A stretch of DNA of 64,000 bases from IDS-8 sp035304345 (GTDB lineage Bacteria > Pseudomonadota > Gammaproteobacteria > Steroidobacterales > Woeseiaceae), in NCBI GenBank assembly GCA_035304345.1, contig DATGQE010000066.1:124001-188000 (forward strand), in the 5' to 3' direction. Made by a program: the position numbers and the translations under genes. The notes under the pieces were generated by a model that saw only the letters and a list, made by a program, of their open reading frames with translations, did no database searches and was not told the origin of the DNA. Below, piece by piece: positions 8,729-21,085 of the stretch (the stretch's first letter is position 1; every line of letters starts with the position of its first letter).

Positions 8729-9867
8729 TGGCGCGTCCTCCGCTCGGGCCGCCGCTCGCGGCTTGCCTGGTCGGACTGGTCCGTGCCCTGGGACGCGGCC
8801 CTGGACCTGCCTTCGACCGTCAGGCCGGGCGAGCGCGTTCCCGCCTGCTCGAGCAGGCGCTCGATCGGCAGGTACAGCAGGTTGCCGGTGCCCTCGGTGT
8901 CGATGATGACCAGGTTCGAGTTGCCGTATACCTGCTCGAGCGCATCGATGTACATGCGCCGGCGCGTCACCTCCGGTGCCTGCCGGTACTCGGCGAGCAC
9001 CGCCTCGAAACGCGCCGCGTCACCCTCCGCCTGTGCGATGACGCGCTCGCGGTAGCCCTCCGCGTCCTGGATGATGCGTTGCGCCTCACCGCGCGCCACC
9101 GGGATCAGGCGCTGCGCGTAGGTATCGGCCTCGAGAATGTACCGGTCGTGATCGTTGCGCGCCTTCTGCGTATCGTCCACCGCCTGCTGCACGGCCGACG
9201 GGTAGTCGAGCGCCTCCAGGCTGAGGGACGTCACGCTGATGCCGGCTCCGTACTGGTCGAGCGTCGTCTGCAGCAACTGGCGGGTTCGCGGCGCGATCTG
9301 GTCGCGCTGCTCCGAGACGAGATCCGCCATGGTGTTCGTGCCGACGACCTCGCGCAGCGCGCTTTCCGTGACCTCGCGCAGCGTCTCGTCCGGGTCCGTC
9401 ACCTCGAAGAGGTATTTCACCGGGTCGGTGCGCCGGTACTGCACGACCATCTCGATGAACAGGTACTGCTCGTCGGCGGTCAGCATCTCCGTGTTGAACG
9501 AGTAGAACGCCACTTCCGCGACGTTCACGATGTCGACCGTCTCGACCGGGAACGGGATGTGCCAGTGCAGGCCGGGCATCGCGGTCTTCGAGTACGCGCC
9601 GAAACGCTGCACGACCCCGCGCTCCGCCTCGTCGACGCGATACAGCCCGGTCAGGGCCCACCCGGTCACCAGGAGCCCGACGAGCAGCCAGACGCCCGAG
9701 GCACCCGCGCCCCCGGCGCCCGCAGAGCCGCCGGACCGGCGGGTGCCGCCGCCGAAGATCGACGCGAGCTTCCGCTGCCAGCCCTGCACGATGCGGTCGA
9801 GGTCGTTCGGCGGCCCGCCGTTCTTCTTCCAACGGTCCTTGCCGTTTTCCGGGTCGTTCCAGGCCAT
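8725..9867 (-). CDS. hflK: HflK, SPFH-domain subunit of the HflKC complex
   Basis: A 380-residue partner of HflC. The N-terminus begins MAWNDPENGKDRWKKNGG and runs into a Gly-rich cytoplasmic stretch, then one membrane segment (about 57-78) and a band-7 domain (VDEAERGVVQRFGAY, DIVNVAEVAFYSFN). A helical region follows with ARGEAQRIIQDAEGYRERV, and the C-terminal tail is charged. The role is regulation of FtsH in the inner membrane. It begins 8 bases after hflX ends. The start is supported by the conserved MAWN opening. Confidence 0.96.
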   Translation of the reverse strand: MAWNDPENGKDRWKKNGGPPNDLDRIVQGWQRKLASIFGGGTRRSGGSAGAGGAGASGVWLLVGLLVTGWALTGLYRVDEAERGVVQRFGAYSKTAMPGLHWHIPFPVETVDIVNVAEVAFYSFNTEMLTADEQYLFIEMVVQYRRTDPVKYLFEVTDPDETLREVTESALREVVGTNTMADLVSEQRDQIAPRTRQLLQTTLDQYGAGISVTSLSLEALDYPSAVQQAVDDTQKARNDHDRYILEADTYAQRLIPVARGEAQRIIQDAEGYRERVIAQAEGDAARFEAVLAEYRQAPEVTRRRMYIDALEQVYGNSNLVIIDTEGTGNLLYLPIERLLEQAGTRSPGLTVEGRSRAASQGTDQSDQASRERRPERRTRQ

Positions 9868-9875
9868 GTTGTTCT

Positions 9876-11198
9876 CTAACGCTGCGTGGCGGCGCGAGGC
9901 GGTTCGTGTCGCGGAAGCGCTTCGACGGGCGCCAGGATGTCGGCGGGCAGGTTCTCTCGCTTGATGAAGCTTGCGAAATCGCGTTCGCGCATGCAGAGCT
10001 CCAGCACCCAGCCGCCGTCGTCGACCGGATACTCCCGTTCGACGGCGCCGAGCTCGAAGAGCGCAGCCCGCTGGCGCCCCTGTCCCGGCTGCAGGCGGAT
10101 CATACCCCGTACGGTCTTGCGCCGCAGGCGCTCCTCGGCCATTTGGAGGAGCTCGGGCAATCCCGAGCCCGTCACGGCGGAGACCCGGACCGTGTCGGGG
10201 CCGCGCCGGCCGTGCCGGCGCGTGGCGGGCGGCAACTTGTCGATCTTGTTGTAGACGCGGATCTGCGGCACCCGGTCTGCCCCGAGCTCGGCGAGAACGG
10301 CATTGACCTGGCGCACGCGCTGCGCCCGGTTGGGGTCGCTCGCATCGACGAGATGCAGGATCAGGTCGGCCTCGCGCGTCTCCTGCAGCGTGGAGCGGAA
10401 CGCCGCGATCAGCTCGTGCGGCAGGTCCCGCACGAACCCGACCGTGTCGGCGAGCACGACGACGGTGCCGCCCGGCAGCCTCAAGCGGCGCAGGGTGGGA
10501 TCCAGCGTCGCGAACAGCTTGTCTTCCACGTACACGCCCGCGGAGGTCAGCGCGTTGAACAGCGTCGACTTGCCGGCGTTCGTGTAGCCGACGATCGCCA
10601 GCGTCGGCACGTCCGCACGCACCCGGTTCTGGCGGTTCATGGCGCGCCGGCTGTCGACCTGCTCCAGGCGCTCCTTGAGCTTCAGGATGCGCTGGCCGAT
10701 CAGGCGCCGGTCGGTCTCGAGCTGCGTCTCACCGGGACCGCGCAGGCCGATGCCGCCCTTCTGCCGTTCGAGGTGCGTCCATCCGCGCACGAGGCGCGTC
10801 GACAGGTGCCGGAGCTGCGCCAGCTCCACCTGCAGCTTGCCCTCGAAACTCAGCGCGCGCTGCGCGAAGATGTCGAGGATCAGGCCGTTGCGGTCGAGCA
10901 CGCGGCACCGCAGGCTCCGCTCGAGGTTGCGCTCCTGCGCCGGGGTGAGGGACGCACTCGAGATGACGAGCTCCGCGCCCTGCTCGCGCACCAGCTGCTC
11001 CAGCTCCTCGAGCTTGCCCCGCCCGATGAAGTAACGCGGGTCCGGATGCCGGCGCGCGCACACGATCTCGCCGACGACCTCGGCTCCCGCCGACGTCGCC
11101 AGCTCGGCAAATTCCTCGCGTTCTATGGTGTCCGGGGGCCCACCGGCTGCCGCATGAACCAGAATGGCGCGTTCGCCGCTCTTCGGCCGCTCAAACAA
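9876..11198 (-). CDS. hflX: GTPase HflX, ribosome-associated
   Basis: About 440 residues. It has an N-terminal HflX domain, a helical linker containing GPGETQLETDRRLIGQRI, and a G domain with G1 GYTNAGKSTLFN, G3 DTVGFVRDLPHELI and G4 NKID. HflX splits stalled 70S ribosomes under stress. I chose the TTG at 11198 because GGAGG lies six bases upstream and the product then begins MFERPKSGERAILVH, like the E. coli MFDRYDAGEQAVLVH. An in-frame TTG two codons earlier lies directly against the GGAGG. It lies between hfq and hflK in the conserved order. Confidence 0.95.
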   Translation of the reverse strand: MFERPKSGERAILVHAAAGGPPDTIEREEFAELATSAGAEVVGEIVCARRHPDPRYFIGRGKLEELEQLVREQGAELVISSASLTPAQERNLERSLRCRVLDRNGLILDIFAQRALSFEGKLQVELAQLRHLSTRLVRGWTHLERQKGGIGLRGPGETQLETDRRLIGQRILKLKERLEQVDSRRAMNRQNRVRADVPTLAIVGYTNAGKSTLFNALTSAGVYVEDKLFATLDPTLRRLRLPGGTVVVLADTVGFVRDLPHELIAAFRSTLQETREADLILHLVDASDPNRAQRVRQVNAVLAELGADRVPQIRVYNKIDKLPPATRRHGRRGPDTVRVSAVTGSGLPELLQMAEERLRRKTVRGMIRLQPGQGRQRAALFELGAVEREYPVDDGGWVLELCMRERDFASFIKRENLPADILAPVEALPRHEPPRAATQR

Positions 11199-11230
11199 TC
11201 GCAACCTCCGGAAGCGGACTCAGGCTGTGT

Positions 11231-11479
11231 TCAGTCGTCACTGTCTCCTGCTTGATCCTCCGGCAACGGCAGGCGCACGTTGCGTGAAGGCACGACCGTC
11301 GAAATCGCGTGCTTGTACACCATCTGGTTCACGCTGTTCTTCAGGAGCACCACGAACTGGTCGAACGAATCGACGTGTCCCTGGAGCTTGATGCCGTTCA
11401 CCAGGTAGATGGACACAGGTACCTTTTCCTTGCGCAGTATGTTGAGGAACGGGTCCTGCAGCGATTGCCCTTTTGCCAT
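11231..11479 (-). CDS. hfq: RNA chaperone Hfq
   Basis: An 82-residue Sm-like protein. Sm1 is QDPFLNILRKEKVPVSIYLV with NGIKLQGHVDSFDQFVVLL, and Sm2 is YKHAISTVVPSR. The C-terminal tail is short and acidic (EDQAGDSDD). As a hexamer it pairs small RNAs with mRNA. The ATG is preceded by AAGGAG at good spacing. A promoter-like element lies in the 156-base gap behind miaA, so hfq and the hfl genes are probably also transcribed separately from the upstream operon, as in E. coli. Confidence 0.98.
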   Translation of the reverse strand: MAKGQSLQDPFLNILRKEKVPVSIYLVNGIKLQGHVDSFDQFVVLLKNSVNQMVYKHAISTVVPSRNVRLPLPEDQAGDSDD

Positions 11480-11608
11480 TTCGGGTCTCCTTATTCTTCT
11501 TATTGCTCATGCGAGCAATCAAGAACGGCCACGGCAGCCCCTTGGCGCCGAATGCCAGTTGGTCGTGGCCAGCCCAATGCGAAGTTACAACCAGAGAAAG
11601 CGAAGTCT

Positions 11609-11639
11609 AGCATAGCCCGAGGTCCGACCAATACGTCAA
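11609..11639 (-). promoter_or_regulatory. Putative sigma-70 promoter for hfq-hflXKC
   Basis: On the minus strand TTGACG (11639-11634) is followed after 19 bases by TATGCT (11614-11609). The -35 overlaps the last codon and stop of miaA. The spacer is longer than ideal. It would give a leader of roughly 120 bases before hfq, and it lies where hfq-specific promoters are known in relatives. Confidence 0.4.
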
Positions 11640-12607
11640 GAATGCGTCAAACGTTCTCGTAAGCACCGGGATATTGCGGCGAAAGCGTCCTGTTCAAGCG
11701 GGTTATGGCAGATCAGGTCGCGCTCGCTCCGTAGCCACGTCACCTGTCTCTTGGCGAGGCGGCGGGTTGCCGTGATCGCGGCACGTTTGGCTTCCTCCAG
11801 TGTAGACGTCCCCTCGAGGTAATCCCAGAGCTGCCGGTAACCGACCGCGCGCATCGACGGGCTGTGCCGGCCGAGCCCCGGACGCTGCCTGAGGCGCGCG
11901 ACCTCCTCGACGAAACCTTCCCGGAGCATGGCCTCGAAACGCTCGCGGATGCGCCGGGCCAGCTCAGCGCGCGGCGCCGGCACGAGCCCGAAGCGCAGCC
12001 AGCGGGCGCCCGGCTCGGGCGCGGTGCCTTCGGCCTGCCATTGCGAGATCGGCCGCCCGCTCAGCTCGTAGACCTCGAGCGCGCGCTGGATGCGCTGCGA
12101 GTCGTTCGGCGCGATGCGCGCCGCCGCCGCCGGATCGACGCCGGCGAGCCGCCGGTGCAACGCCGGCCAGCCGTGCACGGCCGCTTCGCGGTCCAGCGCC
12201 CGGCGGATCTCGGGGTCGGCGGGCGGCAGCCCGGCCAGCCCGCGCGTCAGCGCACGGAAGTACATCATGGTGCCGCCGACCAGGAGCGGCACCCGGCCGG
12301 CTTCCCGGATCGCGGCCATTGCCCGCCGCGCATCGCGCACGAAATCACCCGCGGAGTAGGTGTCTTCGGGATCGCGCAGGTCGATCAGCCGGTGCGGCGC
12401 CCGGCGCAGGGTCGCGGCGTCCGGCTTTGCCGTGCCGATGTCCATGCCGCGGTACACCATCGCCGAATCGACGCTGATGATCTCGAAGGGGAACGCCTCG
12501 ACCAGGCGCACGGCGAGCTCGGTCTTGCCCGCCGCGGTCGGGCCCATCACGCACACTGCCGGGAAATCGGCCGGTGCGCGATCGGGAATGCGTCCGGTCG
12601 GGCGCAT
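11636..12607 (-). CDS. miaA: tRNA dimethylallyltransferase
   Basis: A 323-residue enzyme that transfers the dimethylallyl group to A37 of tRNAs reading UNN codons. The P-loop GPTAAGKTELAVRL is near residue 22, followed by ISVDSAMVYRGMDIGTAKP (the catalytic Asp region), LVGGTMMYFRALTRGL, and later NDSQRIQRALEVYELSGRP and YRQLWDYLEG. The ATG at 12607 is 8 bases after the mutL stop. The frame is open further upstream inside mutL, but the conserved core starts soon after this ATG. Confidence 0.96.
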   Translation of the reverse strand: MRPTGRIPDRAPADFPAVCVMGPTAAGKTELAVRLVEAFPFEIISVDSAMVYRGMDIGTAKPDAATLRRAPHRLIDLRDPEDTYSAGDFVRDARRAMAAIREAGRVPLLVGGTMMYFRALTRGLAGLPPADPEIRRALDREAAVHGWPALHRRLAGVDPAAAARIAPNDSQRIQRALEVYELSGRPISQWQAEGTAPEPGARWLRFGLVPAPRAELARRIRERFEAMLREGFVEEVARLRQRPGLGRHSPSMRAVGYRQLWDYLEGTSTLEEAKRAAITATRRLAKRQVTWLRSERDLICHNPLEQDAFAAISRCLRERLTHS

Positions 12608-12615
12608 GGCGAGCG

Positions 12616-14397
<1,782 letters not shown>

Positions 14398-14531
14398 GGG
14401 CGCGGGTGCGGGCGAGGACGTGCGCATTCTTCCAAATCCGGCCCCGGTTGTGTAGGAGCGGGCATTGCGCGCGAGCGGGAAACGAACGCGCACCGTGCGC
14501 GGAGGCACGGCAGGCTGCGGGAGGCCGCGGC

Positions 14532-15845
14532 TCAGGAGCCTGCAGGAATCGGGATATTGAGCGTCTGGCCGACGCGCAGCGTGTCGCTGGAGAGGTTGTT
14601 GGTCGCCTTCAGCACGGACATGCTGACGTTGTACCGCTGGGCGATCTCGCTCAGCGTATCACCGCGCGAGATGACGTAGCGCAACTGGCCTTCGCGCAGG
14701 CTCATCGCGAGCTTCGTGTCCGGCGGCGGGTACGTGTAGAAGTACTGGCGGATCCCGGCGAGGATCGCGTTCGCGAGCTTGCGGCGATGCGCCTCGCTCT
14801 GCAGCTTCTTCTCCTCGTCGGGATTCGAGATGAACGCCGTCTCGACCAGGATCGACGGCACGTCGGGTGACTTCAGCACCAGGAACCCCGCCTGCTGCAC
14901 GGTGCGGCGGTGCATCGAGCCGACTTTCTCCAGCTCTTCCAGCACGTGGGCGCCGACGGACAGACTCGCGCTCAGCGCCGCGTTCTGCGACAGGTCGAGC
15001 AGCACCGACGCCAGCAGGTCGTCCTTGTCCGCGAGCGACACGCCGCCGATCACCCCGGCCGCGTTCTCGCGCTCGGCCAGCAGCATCGCCGCCTCGTCGC
15101 TCGCGCCCTTGAGCGAGAGGACGTACACGGACGCGCCTTTCGCCCGGCGGTCCGCGACCGCGTCGGCGTGGATCGATACGAACAGGTCGGCGTTCGCCTT
15201 GCGCGCGCGGTTCATGCGCTCGCGGTGATCGACGTAGTAGTCGCCGTCACGCACGAGCACGGCTTTCATCCCCGGTTCTTCGTCGATGCGTTTCGCGAGC
15301 TCCCGCGCGATCGCGAGCGCCACCGCCTTCTCCTGCGTGCGGCCATGCCCGATCGCACCCGGATCGCGCCCGCCGTGCCCGGGATCCACGGCGACGACGA
15401 TGTCCCGCGCCTCGCGATAACGCTCGGAAGCGCTGCGCACCGGCGTGAGATTGCCCTCCCGGTGCAGGTCGATGACGAGGCGATCGCCGTGCTTGCCGTT
15501 CGGGCCGGCGGTGAAGCTGCGCGACCGCACGGGCTCGCGGAGGTCGAGCACCACCCGCAGGCCGCCGTTCGCCCGCTGCCCGGTGCGGATCCCGGCGAGC
15601 GAGCCGACGGGCTCCGGCAACGACGACTCCAGTCCGCTGCCGAGCGTGCTGTCTTCGAGGTCGACGACCAGGCGGTCCGGACCGCGCAGCGTGAAGATGT
15701 TGTGGCGGGCCGGCCCGCTCAGGTCCAGGACGACCCGCGTGCGGCCATCCTCGGACCAGACGCGCACGTTCTCGACGGTGGCGGCGTGCGCGGCACCGCC
15801 CGCGAGCAGCACGCAGGCAGCGATCAGCAGGGCGCGGGTCGTCAC
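14532..15845 (-). CDS. amiC: N-acetylmuramoyl-L-alanine amidase (AMIN + Amidase_3 + LysM)
   Basis: A 437-residue periplasmic cell-wall hydrolase that cleaves the amide bond between MurNAc and the stem peptide during septum splitting. It has a signal peptide (1-21), an AMIN domain for septal targeting (about 22-130), an Amidase_3 zinc domain (VAVDPGHGGRDPGAIG, FVSIHADA, ILVETAFISNPDEEKKL), and a C-terminal LysM peptidoglycan-binding domain (VISRGDTLSEIAQRYNVS). The LysM matches the AmiB type; the symbol amiB would be equally acceptable. It starts with GTG about 106 bases after tsaE ends and comes before mutL. Confidence 0.93.
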   Translation of the reverse strand: MTTRALLIAACVLLAGGAAHAATVENVRVWSEDGRTRVVLDLSGPARHNIFTLRGPDRLVVDLEDSTLGSGLESSLPEPVGSLAGIRTGQRANGGLRVVLDLREPVRSRSFTAGPNGKHGDRLVIDLHREGNLTPVRSASERYREARDIVVAVDPGHGGRDPGAIGHGRTQEKAVALAIARELAKRIDEEPGMKAVLVRDGDYYVDHRERMNRARKANADLFVSIHADAVADRRAKGASVYVLSLKGASDEAAMLLAERENAAGVIGGVSLADKDDLLASVLLDLSQNAALSASLSVGAHVLEELEKVGSMHRRTVQQAGFLVLKSPDVPSILVETAFISNPDEEKKLQSEAHRRKLANAILAGIRQYFYTYPPPDTKLAMSLREGQLRYVISRGDTLSEIAQRYNVSMSVLKATNNLSSDTLRVGQTLNIPIPAGS

Positions 15846-15951
15846 GAGCGGCGGTTTCCTTCTTGGTCGTTGGTCGCTACCCGGGAGTATACGAATCCCG
15901 CGCCGAAAGCCAACAGTTTTGTTCGCAATATCAGCGCCGTACGGAGGAGAG

Positions 15952-16409
15952 TTAAGAGATTACCGAATCGAGCAGGCGCCCTCCCCGCGCCGAGCGTGCC
16001 CGAAGCTCCGCGGTGCGCCCGCCGTCGGCGTAGCGCAGCCGGACGACGAGGTCGGCGCGCGCGGCGAGCTCCGGCACCCGCTGCGGCCACTCGACCAGCA
16101 GCAGGCCGTCGTAGAGGTCGCTCCAGCCGAGGAACTCGAGCTCTTCGGGGCTCCCCAGCCGGTACAGGTCCACGTGGTAGACGGTGCGCCCGCCGATCTC
16201 GTACGGCTCGACCAGGGTATAGGTGGGGCTCGGAACGGGTCCATCGTGCCCCAGCGCACGGATGAGCCCGCCCGCGAGCGTGGACTTGCCGGTGCCCAGC
16301 TCCCCCTCGAGCAGGATCGTCCAGCCGCCGACGTCCTCGGGCAGGTGCAGGGCGAGCGCCTGTCCCAGCGCCGCGGTGGCGGCGGCGTCGGGCAGTGCGA
16401 CGTGGCGCG

Positions 16410-16425
<16 letters not shown>
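15952..16425 (-). CDS. tsaE: tRNA threonylcarbamoyladenosine biosynthesis ATPase TsaE
   Basis: A 157-residue P-loop ATPase that works with TsaB and TsaD in making t6A at position 37 of ANN-decoding tRNAs. LLEGELGTGKSTLAGGLIRAL is the Walker A region, SPTYTLVEPYEIGGRTVYHV and DLYRLGSPEELEFLGWSDL follow, and LLVEWPQR is the conserved Glu-Trp-Pro motif. The ATG at 16425 overlaps the 3' end of nnr by 16 bases, so the two are coupled. The yjeF-yjeE order is as in E. coli. Confidence 0.95.
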
Positions 16426-17882
<1,457 letters not shown>

Positions 17883-17889
17883 GCCCAGC

Positions 17890-17897
17890 AGTATAAT
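17890..17897. promoter_or_regulatory. Overlapping divergent -10 elements for queG and nnr
   Basis: The 8 bases AGTATAAT contain TATAAT on the plus strand (17892-17897) and TATACT on the minus strand (17895-17890). The plus-strand start point would fall at about 17904, which is the queG ATG. The minus-strand start point would fall at about 17883, next to the nnr GTG at 17882. Neither side has a recognisable -35. Both messages could be leaderless. Confidence 0.45.
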
Positions 17898-17903
17898 GGC
17901 CAC

Positions 17904-18986
17904 ATGCCCTCACCCGCCCCCCGCCGGTCCGGCGGGCCCGATCCCGCGGCCCTCAAGCAACGCATCCGCGAATGGAGCGCCGAGCTCGGCTTCCAGGCGC
18001 TCGGGGTCGCGGACGTCGACCTCGCGGAGGCGGAAGCACGCCTGCGCGCCTGGCTCGACGAAGGCTTCCACGGGGAGATGGCGTACATGGAGCGGCACGG
18101 CACGCGCCGCACCCGCCCCGCCGAGCTCGTACCCGGCACGCTGCGCGTGATCTCGGTGCGCATGGATTACCTGCCGGAGCCGCAGGCACGCGCGGCGGCA
18201 CTGCTCGATTCGCCGGACAAGGCCTACGTTTCCCGCTACGCGCTCGGCCGCGACTACCACAAGGTGCTGCGCGGGCGGCTGCGCGCCCTGGCGCGCCGGA
18301 TCGAGGCGGAGATCGGCGCGTTCGGCCACCGCGTGTTCGTCGACAGCGCGCCGGTCATGGAAAAGCCGCTGGCGGAAAAAGCGGGACTCGGCTGGATCGG
18401 CAAGCACACCAACCTCATCAACCGGCGTGCAGGCTCCTGGTTCTTCCTGGGCGAGCTGTACACCGACCTGCCGCTGCCGGTCGACGCGCCCGAAACGTCG
18501 CATTGCGGCTCGTGCCGGGCCTGCCTCGACGTGTGCCCGACCGGCGCCATCGTCGCGCCCTACCGGCTCGATGCGCGGCGCTGCATCTCCTATCTCACCA
18601 TCGAGTTGCGCGGGCCGATCCCCGTCGAGCTGCGGCCGCTCATCGGCAACCGCGTGTACGGATGCGACGACTGCCAGCTCTTCTGCCCCTGGAACAAGTT
18701 CGCGCAGGTCGGCACGGAGCCCGATTTCGCGCCGCGCCACGGCCTGGACACGGCCGACCTCGTCCGGCTCTTCGACTGGGACGAAGCCACGTGGCTCGCG
18801 AAGACCGAGGGCAGCGCGATCCGGCGCATCGGTTACGAATGCTGGCTCCGCAATCTCGCCGTGGCGCTCGGCAATGCCCCGACGACGCCCGCCGTCGTCG
18901 GCGCTCTCGAGGCCCGGCGCGCCGATGCCTCGCCCCTGGTACGCGAACATGTGACCTGGGCACTGGAGCGGCACCGCACCGGGTGA
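17904..18986 (+). CDS. queG: Epoxyqueuosine reductase
   Basis: A 360-residue cobalamin-dependent iron-sulfur enzyme that reduces epoxyqueuosine in tRNA to queuosine. It shows the two ferredoxin-type clusters (CGSCRACLDVCPTGAI with a distal C in DARRCISY, and CDDCQLFCPWNKF), the conserved RYALGRDYHKVLR and DSAPVMEKPLAEKAGLGWIGKHTN, and a C-terminal HEAT-like part. It is divergent from nnr, matching the yjeS/yjeF arrangement in E. coli. The ATG lies six bases after a TATAAT, and no ribosome-binding site is visible between them. Confidence 0.96.
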   Translation: MPSPAPRRSGGPDPAALKQRIREWSAELGFQALGVADVDLAEAEARLRAWLDEGFHGEMAYMERHGTRRTRPAELVPGTLRVISVRMDYLPEPQARAAALLDSPDKAYVSRYALGRDYHKVLRGRLRALARRIEAEIGAFGHRVFVDSAPVMEKPLAEKAGLGWIGKHTNLINRRAGSWFFLGELYTDLPLPVDAPETSHCGSCRACLDVCPTGAIVAPYRLDARRCISYLTIELRGPIPVELRPLIGNRVYGCDDCQLFCPWNKFAQVGTEPDFAPRHGLDTADLVRLFDWDEATWLAKTEGSAIRRIGYECWLRNLAVALGNAPTTPAVVGALEARRADASPLVREHVTWALERHRTG

Positions 18987-19179
18987 TGTCCTTGAAGGCG
19001 GGCCGGATCCGCCCCTTCCAGCGGGCCGGGATGTTGTAATTGTTCGCGAATTAACGTAAACAGCGCATATAACATAAGCACCGAGTCGGTGCGTCGGGTG
19101 AGGGCGTGGCCTTGGCAAGCGCGGGCGCGCCTGCGGCGGCTGCTCCGGCCGCCTTCGACCCGGCCCCGGGGAAACCGCC

Positions 19180-20154
19180 GTGACGGGGACGACGCCAGCC
19201 ATCAATTCGGATTACCAGCGCTCGCTGCTCGCCGGGCTCGAGTTGTTTCACGGCGTCGAGCCCGCGGACGTCCAGGAGCTGCTGCGCCGCTGCGAGCGCC
19301 GCGACCTCGCGCCGGGCGAGCTCCTCCTCTCGCCCGGGACGAAGAACGAGAACGTGTTCGTCGTGCTCTCGGGGAGCCTCAACGTGCACGTCGGGTCGCC
19401 CGACGCGCCCGTCCTCGTCACGATGGGCGTCGGGGAATGCGCGGGCGAGATGTCCATCATCGAGGATCGCGACCCTTCCGCCTACGTGATCGCGGCGGAG
19501 CCCACGCACCTGCTCGTGATCCACCAGACGATCCTCTGGGCGATGGTCGACGCGTCGCACGCGTTCTGCAAGAACCTGCTGATCGTCCTGTCGGAACGCG
19601 TGCGCAGCCACAACCAGTTCATCGCGGCGAGCCTCGGCGACCTGCGGCGCTTCGAGCGCAACGCGACCACGGATGCGCTGACCGGGCTCAGCAACCGCCA
19701 CGCGATGGAGGAAACCTTCCCGCGCGAGGTGAGCCGCTGCCAGAAGGACGGGCAGCCGGTTTCGCTCATCATGATCGACGTCGACCAGTTCAAGTCGTTC
19801 AACGACATGTTCGGTCACGTCGCCGGCGACCGTGCGTTGTCGGCCGTTGCCCGCATCCTGAAAAAGCAATTCCGGCCGCGCGACCTGCTCGTGCGTTTCG
19901 GCGGCGACGAGTTCGCCGTGCTACTGCCCGGCATCGGGCTCGACGAGGCGCTCGTGATCGCCGAGCGTGTGCGCGATGCCGTGTCCGGCTCGAGCTGCAG
20001 CGGCATCGACTCGCTGATCCAGGTGCCGGTGCAGGTGTCGATGGGCGTCGCCGAGCTGGAGAAGGGCGGCACGTACGAGGCCCTGCTGCGCGCCGCGGAT
20101 GCCGCGCTCTACCGCGCGAAGGGCGCCGGCCGCAACACGGTCGCCAGCGCCTAG
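19180..20154 (+). CDS. Cyclic-nucleotide-binding-domain diguanylate cyclase
   Basis: A 324-residue soluble protein. Residues about 15-135 form a Crp-type cyclic-nucleotide-binding fold (LFHGVEPADVQELL, LSPGTKNENVFVVLSGSLNV, MGVGECAGEMSIIEDRDPSA). The usual phosphate-binding R of the cassette is not obvious, so the ligand is uncertain. Residues about 165-322 form a GGDEF domain with an intact FGGDEF active site. The inhibitory I-site RPRD lies exactly five residues upstream, so c-di-GMP synthesis with product inhibition is predicted. The start is a GTG. The gene stands alone between queG and the convergent panC. Confidence 0.9.
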   Translation: MTGTTPAINSDYQRSLLAGLELFHGVEPADVQELLRRCERRDLAPGELLLSPGTKNENVFVVLSGSLNVHVGSPDAPVLVTMGVGECAGEMSIIEDRDPSAYVIAAEPTHLLVIHQTILWAMVDASHAFCKNLLIVLSERVRSHNQFIAASLGDLRRFERNATTDALTGLSNRHAMEETFPREVSRCQKDGQPVSLIMIDVDQFKSFNDMFGHVAGDRALSAVARILKKQFRPRDLLVRFGGDEFAVLLPGIGLDEALVIAERVRDAVSGSSCSGIDSLIQVPVQVSMGVAELEKGGTYEALLRAADAALYRAKGAGRNTVASA

Positions 20155-20197
20155 CCGCATACGGGCTCCCGCAACGGCGTCGCGCGCTCGCGTGCCG

Positions 20198-21046
20198 TTA
20201 CACGGTCGCGCGGACGTTGTCGATCAGGCGGGCCTTGCCGAGCCACGCGGCGCCGAGCACGACGAGCTCCCGCGACCCGGGTCCGGGCAACGCCAGGGTG
20301 TCGGCACGCCGGACGCTCACGTAGTCCGGGCGGAACCCGTGGCTCGCGAGCTCCGCCATCGCGCGGCTTTCGATTGCCGCGTAATCGCCGCTCCCGTCGT
20401 GCAGGGCCTCCGCCGCTCGCCGCAGGGTGCCGTACAGCTCGGGCGCGACGCGCCGTTCCTCCGGCGTGAGGTACTGGTTGCGCGAGCTGAATGCGAGCCC
20501 GTCCGGCTCGCGCACCGTCGGCGCAGTGACGATCTTCACGCGCAGGTGCAGGTCGTCCACCATGCGGCGGATCAGCACCTGCTGCTGGTAGTCCTTCTCG
20601 CCGAAGACGGCCACGTCCGGTTCGACGAGAGCGAACAGCCTGAGGACCACGGACGTCACGCCTTCGAAATGGCCCGGCCGCGAGGCGCCGCACAGCTCCT
20701 CGGACAAACCCGGCACGCGCACGCGGGTGGCCTGTTCCAGCCCGAACGGGTACATCGTGGCCGTGTCTGGCGCGAACAGGAGGTTCACGCGCGCCTGCTG
20801 CAGTCGCTCCCGGTCCTCCTCGAGCGTGCGCGGGTAAGCCTCGTAGTCGCTGCCCGGCTCGAACTGTGTGGGGTTGACGAAAATCGTGACGACGACGCGC
20901 TCGCCGTGCGTGCGCGCGAGCTGCACGAGGCTTAAGTGCCCGTCGTGCAGGTTGCCCATGGTGGGCACGAGGGCGATGCGGTCACCGGTGCGCCGCCATC
21001 GATCGAGCACCGCGCGCAGCTCCTGCGCCGTTCGCACCGTTCTCAC
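20198..21046 (-). CDS. panC: Pantothenate synthetase
   Basis: A 282-residue enzyme that condenses pantoate and beta-alanine with ATP to form pantothenate. It has the HIGH-type nucleotide motif in VPTMGNLHDGHLSLV, then VVTIFVNPTQFEPGSDYEAYPRT, FGEKDYQQQ (the KMSKS-like region follows), and GLAFSSRNQYLTPEER. I chose the GTG at 21046 because GAGGAG is just upstream and the product then matches the E. coli length of 283. An in-frame GTG six codons earlier overlaps that ribosome-binding site. It follows panB by 39 bases. Confidence 0.96.
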   Translation of the reverse strand: MRTVRTAQELRAVLDRWRRTGDRIALVPTMGNLHDGHLSLVQLARTHGERVVVTIFVNPTQFEPGSDYEAYPRTLEEDRERLQQARVNLLFAPDTATMYPFGLEQATRVRVPGLSEELCGASRPGHFEGVTSVVLRLFALVEPDVAVFGEKDYQQQVLIRRMVDDLHLRVKIVTAPTVREPDGLAFSSRNQYLTPEERRVAPELYGTLRRAAEALHDGSGDYAAIESRAMAELASHGFRPDYVSVRRADTLALPGPGSRELVVLGAAWLGKARLIDNVRATV

Positions 21047-21085
21047 GCTTAGTCCTCCTCGCACGGCGGCCCGCCGTGCCGCGCC

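Noticed and set aside
19031..19080. A promoter in the AT-rich stretch before the GGDEF gene
   Set aside because: TATAAC at 19068-19073 is a fair -10, but no -35 at proper spacing is found, so I did not list it as a feature.
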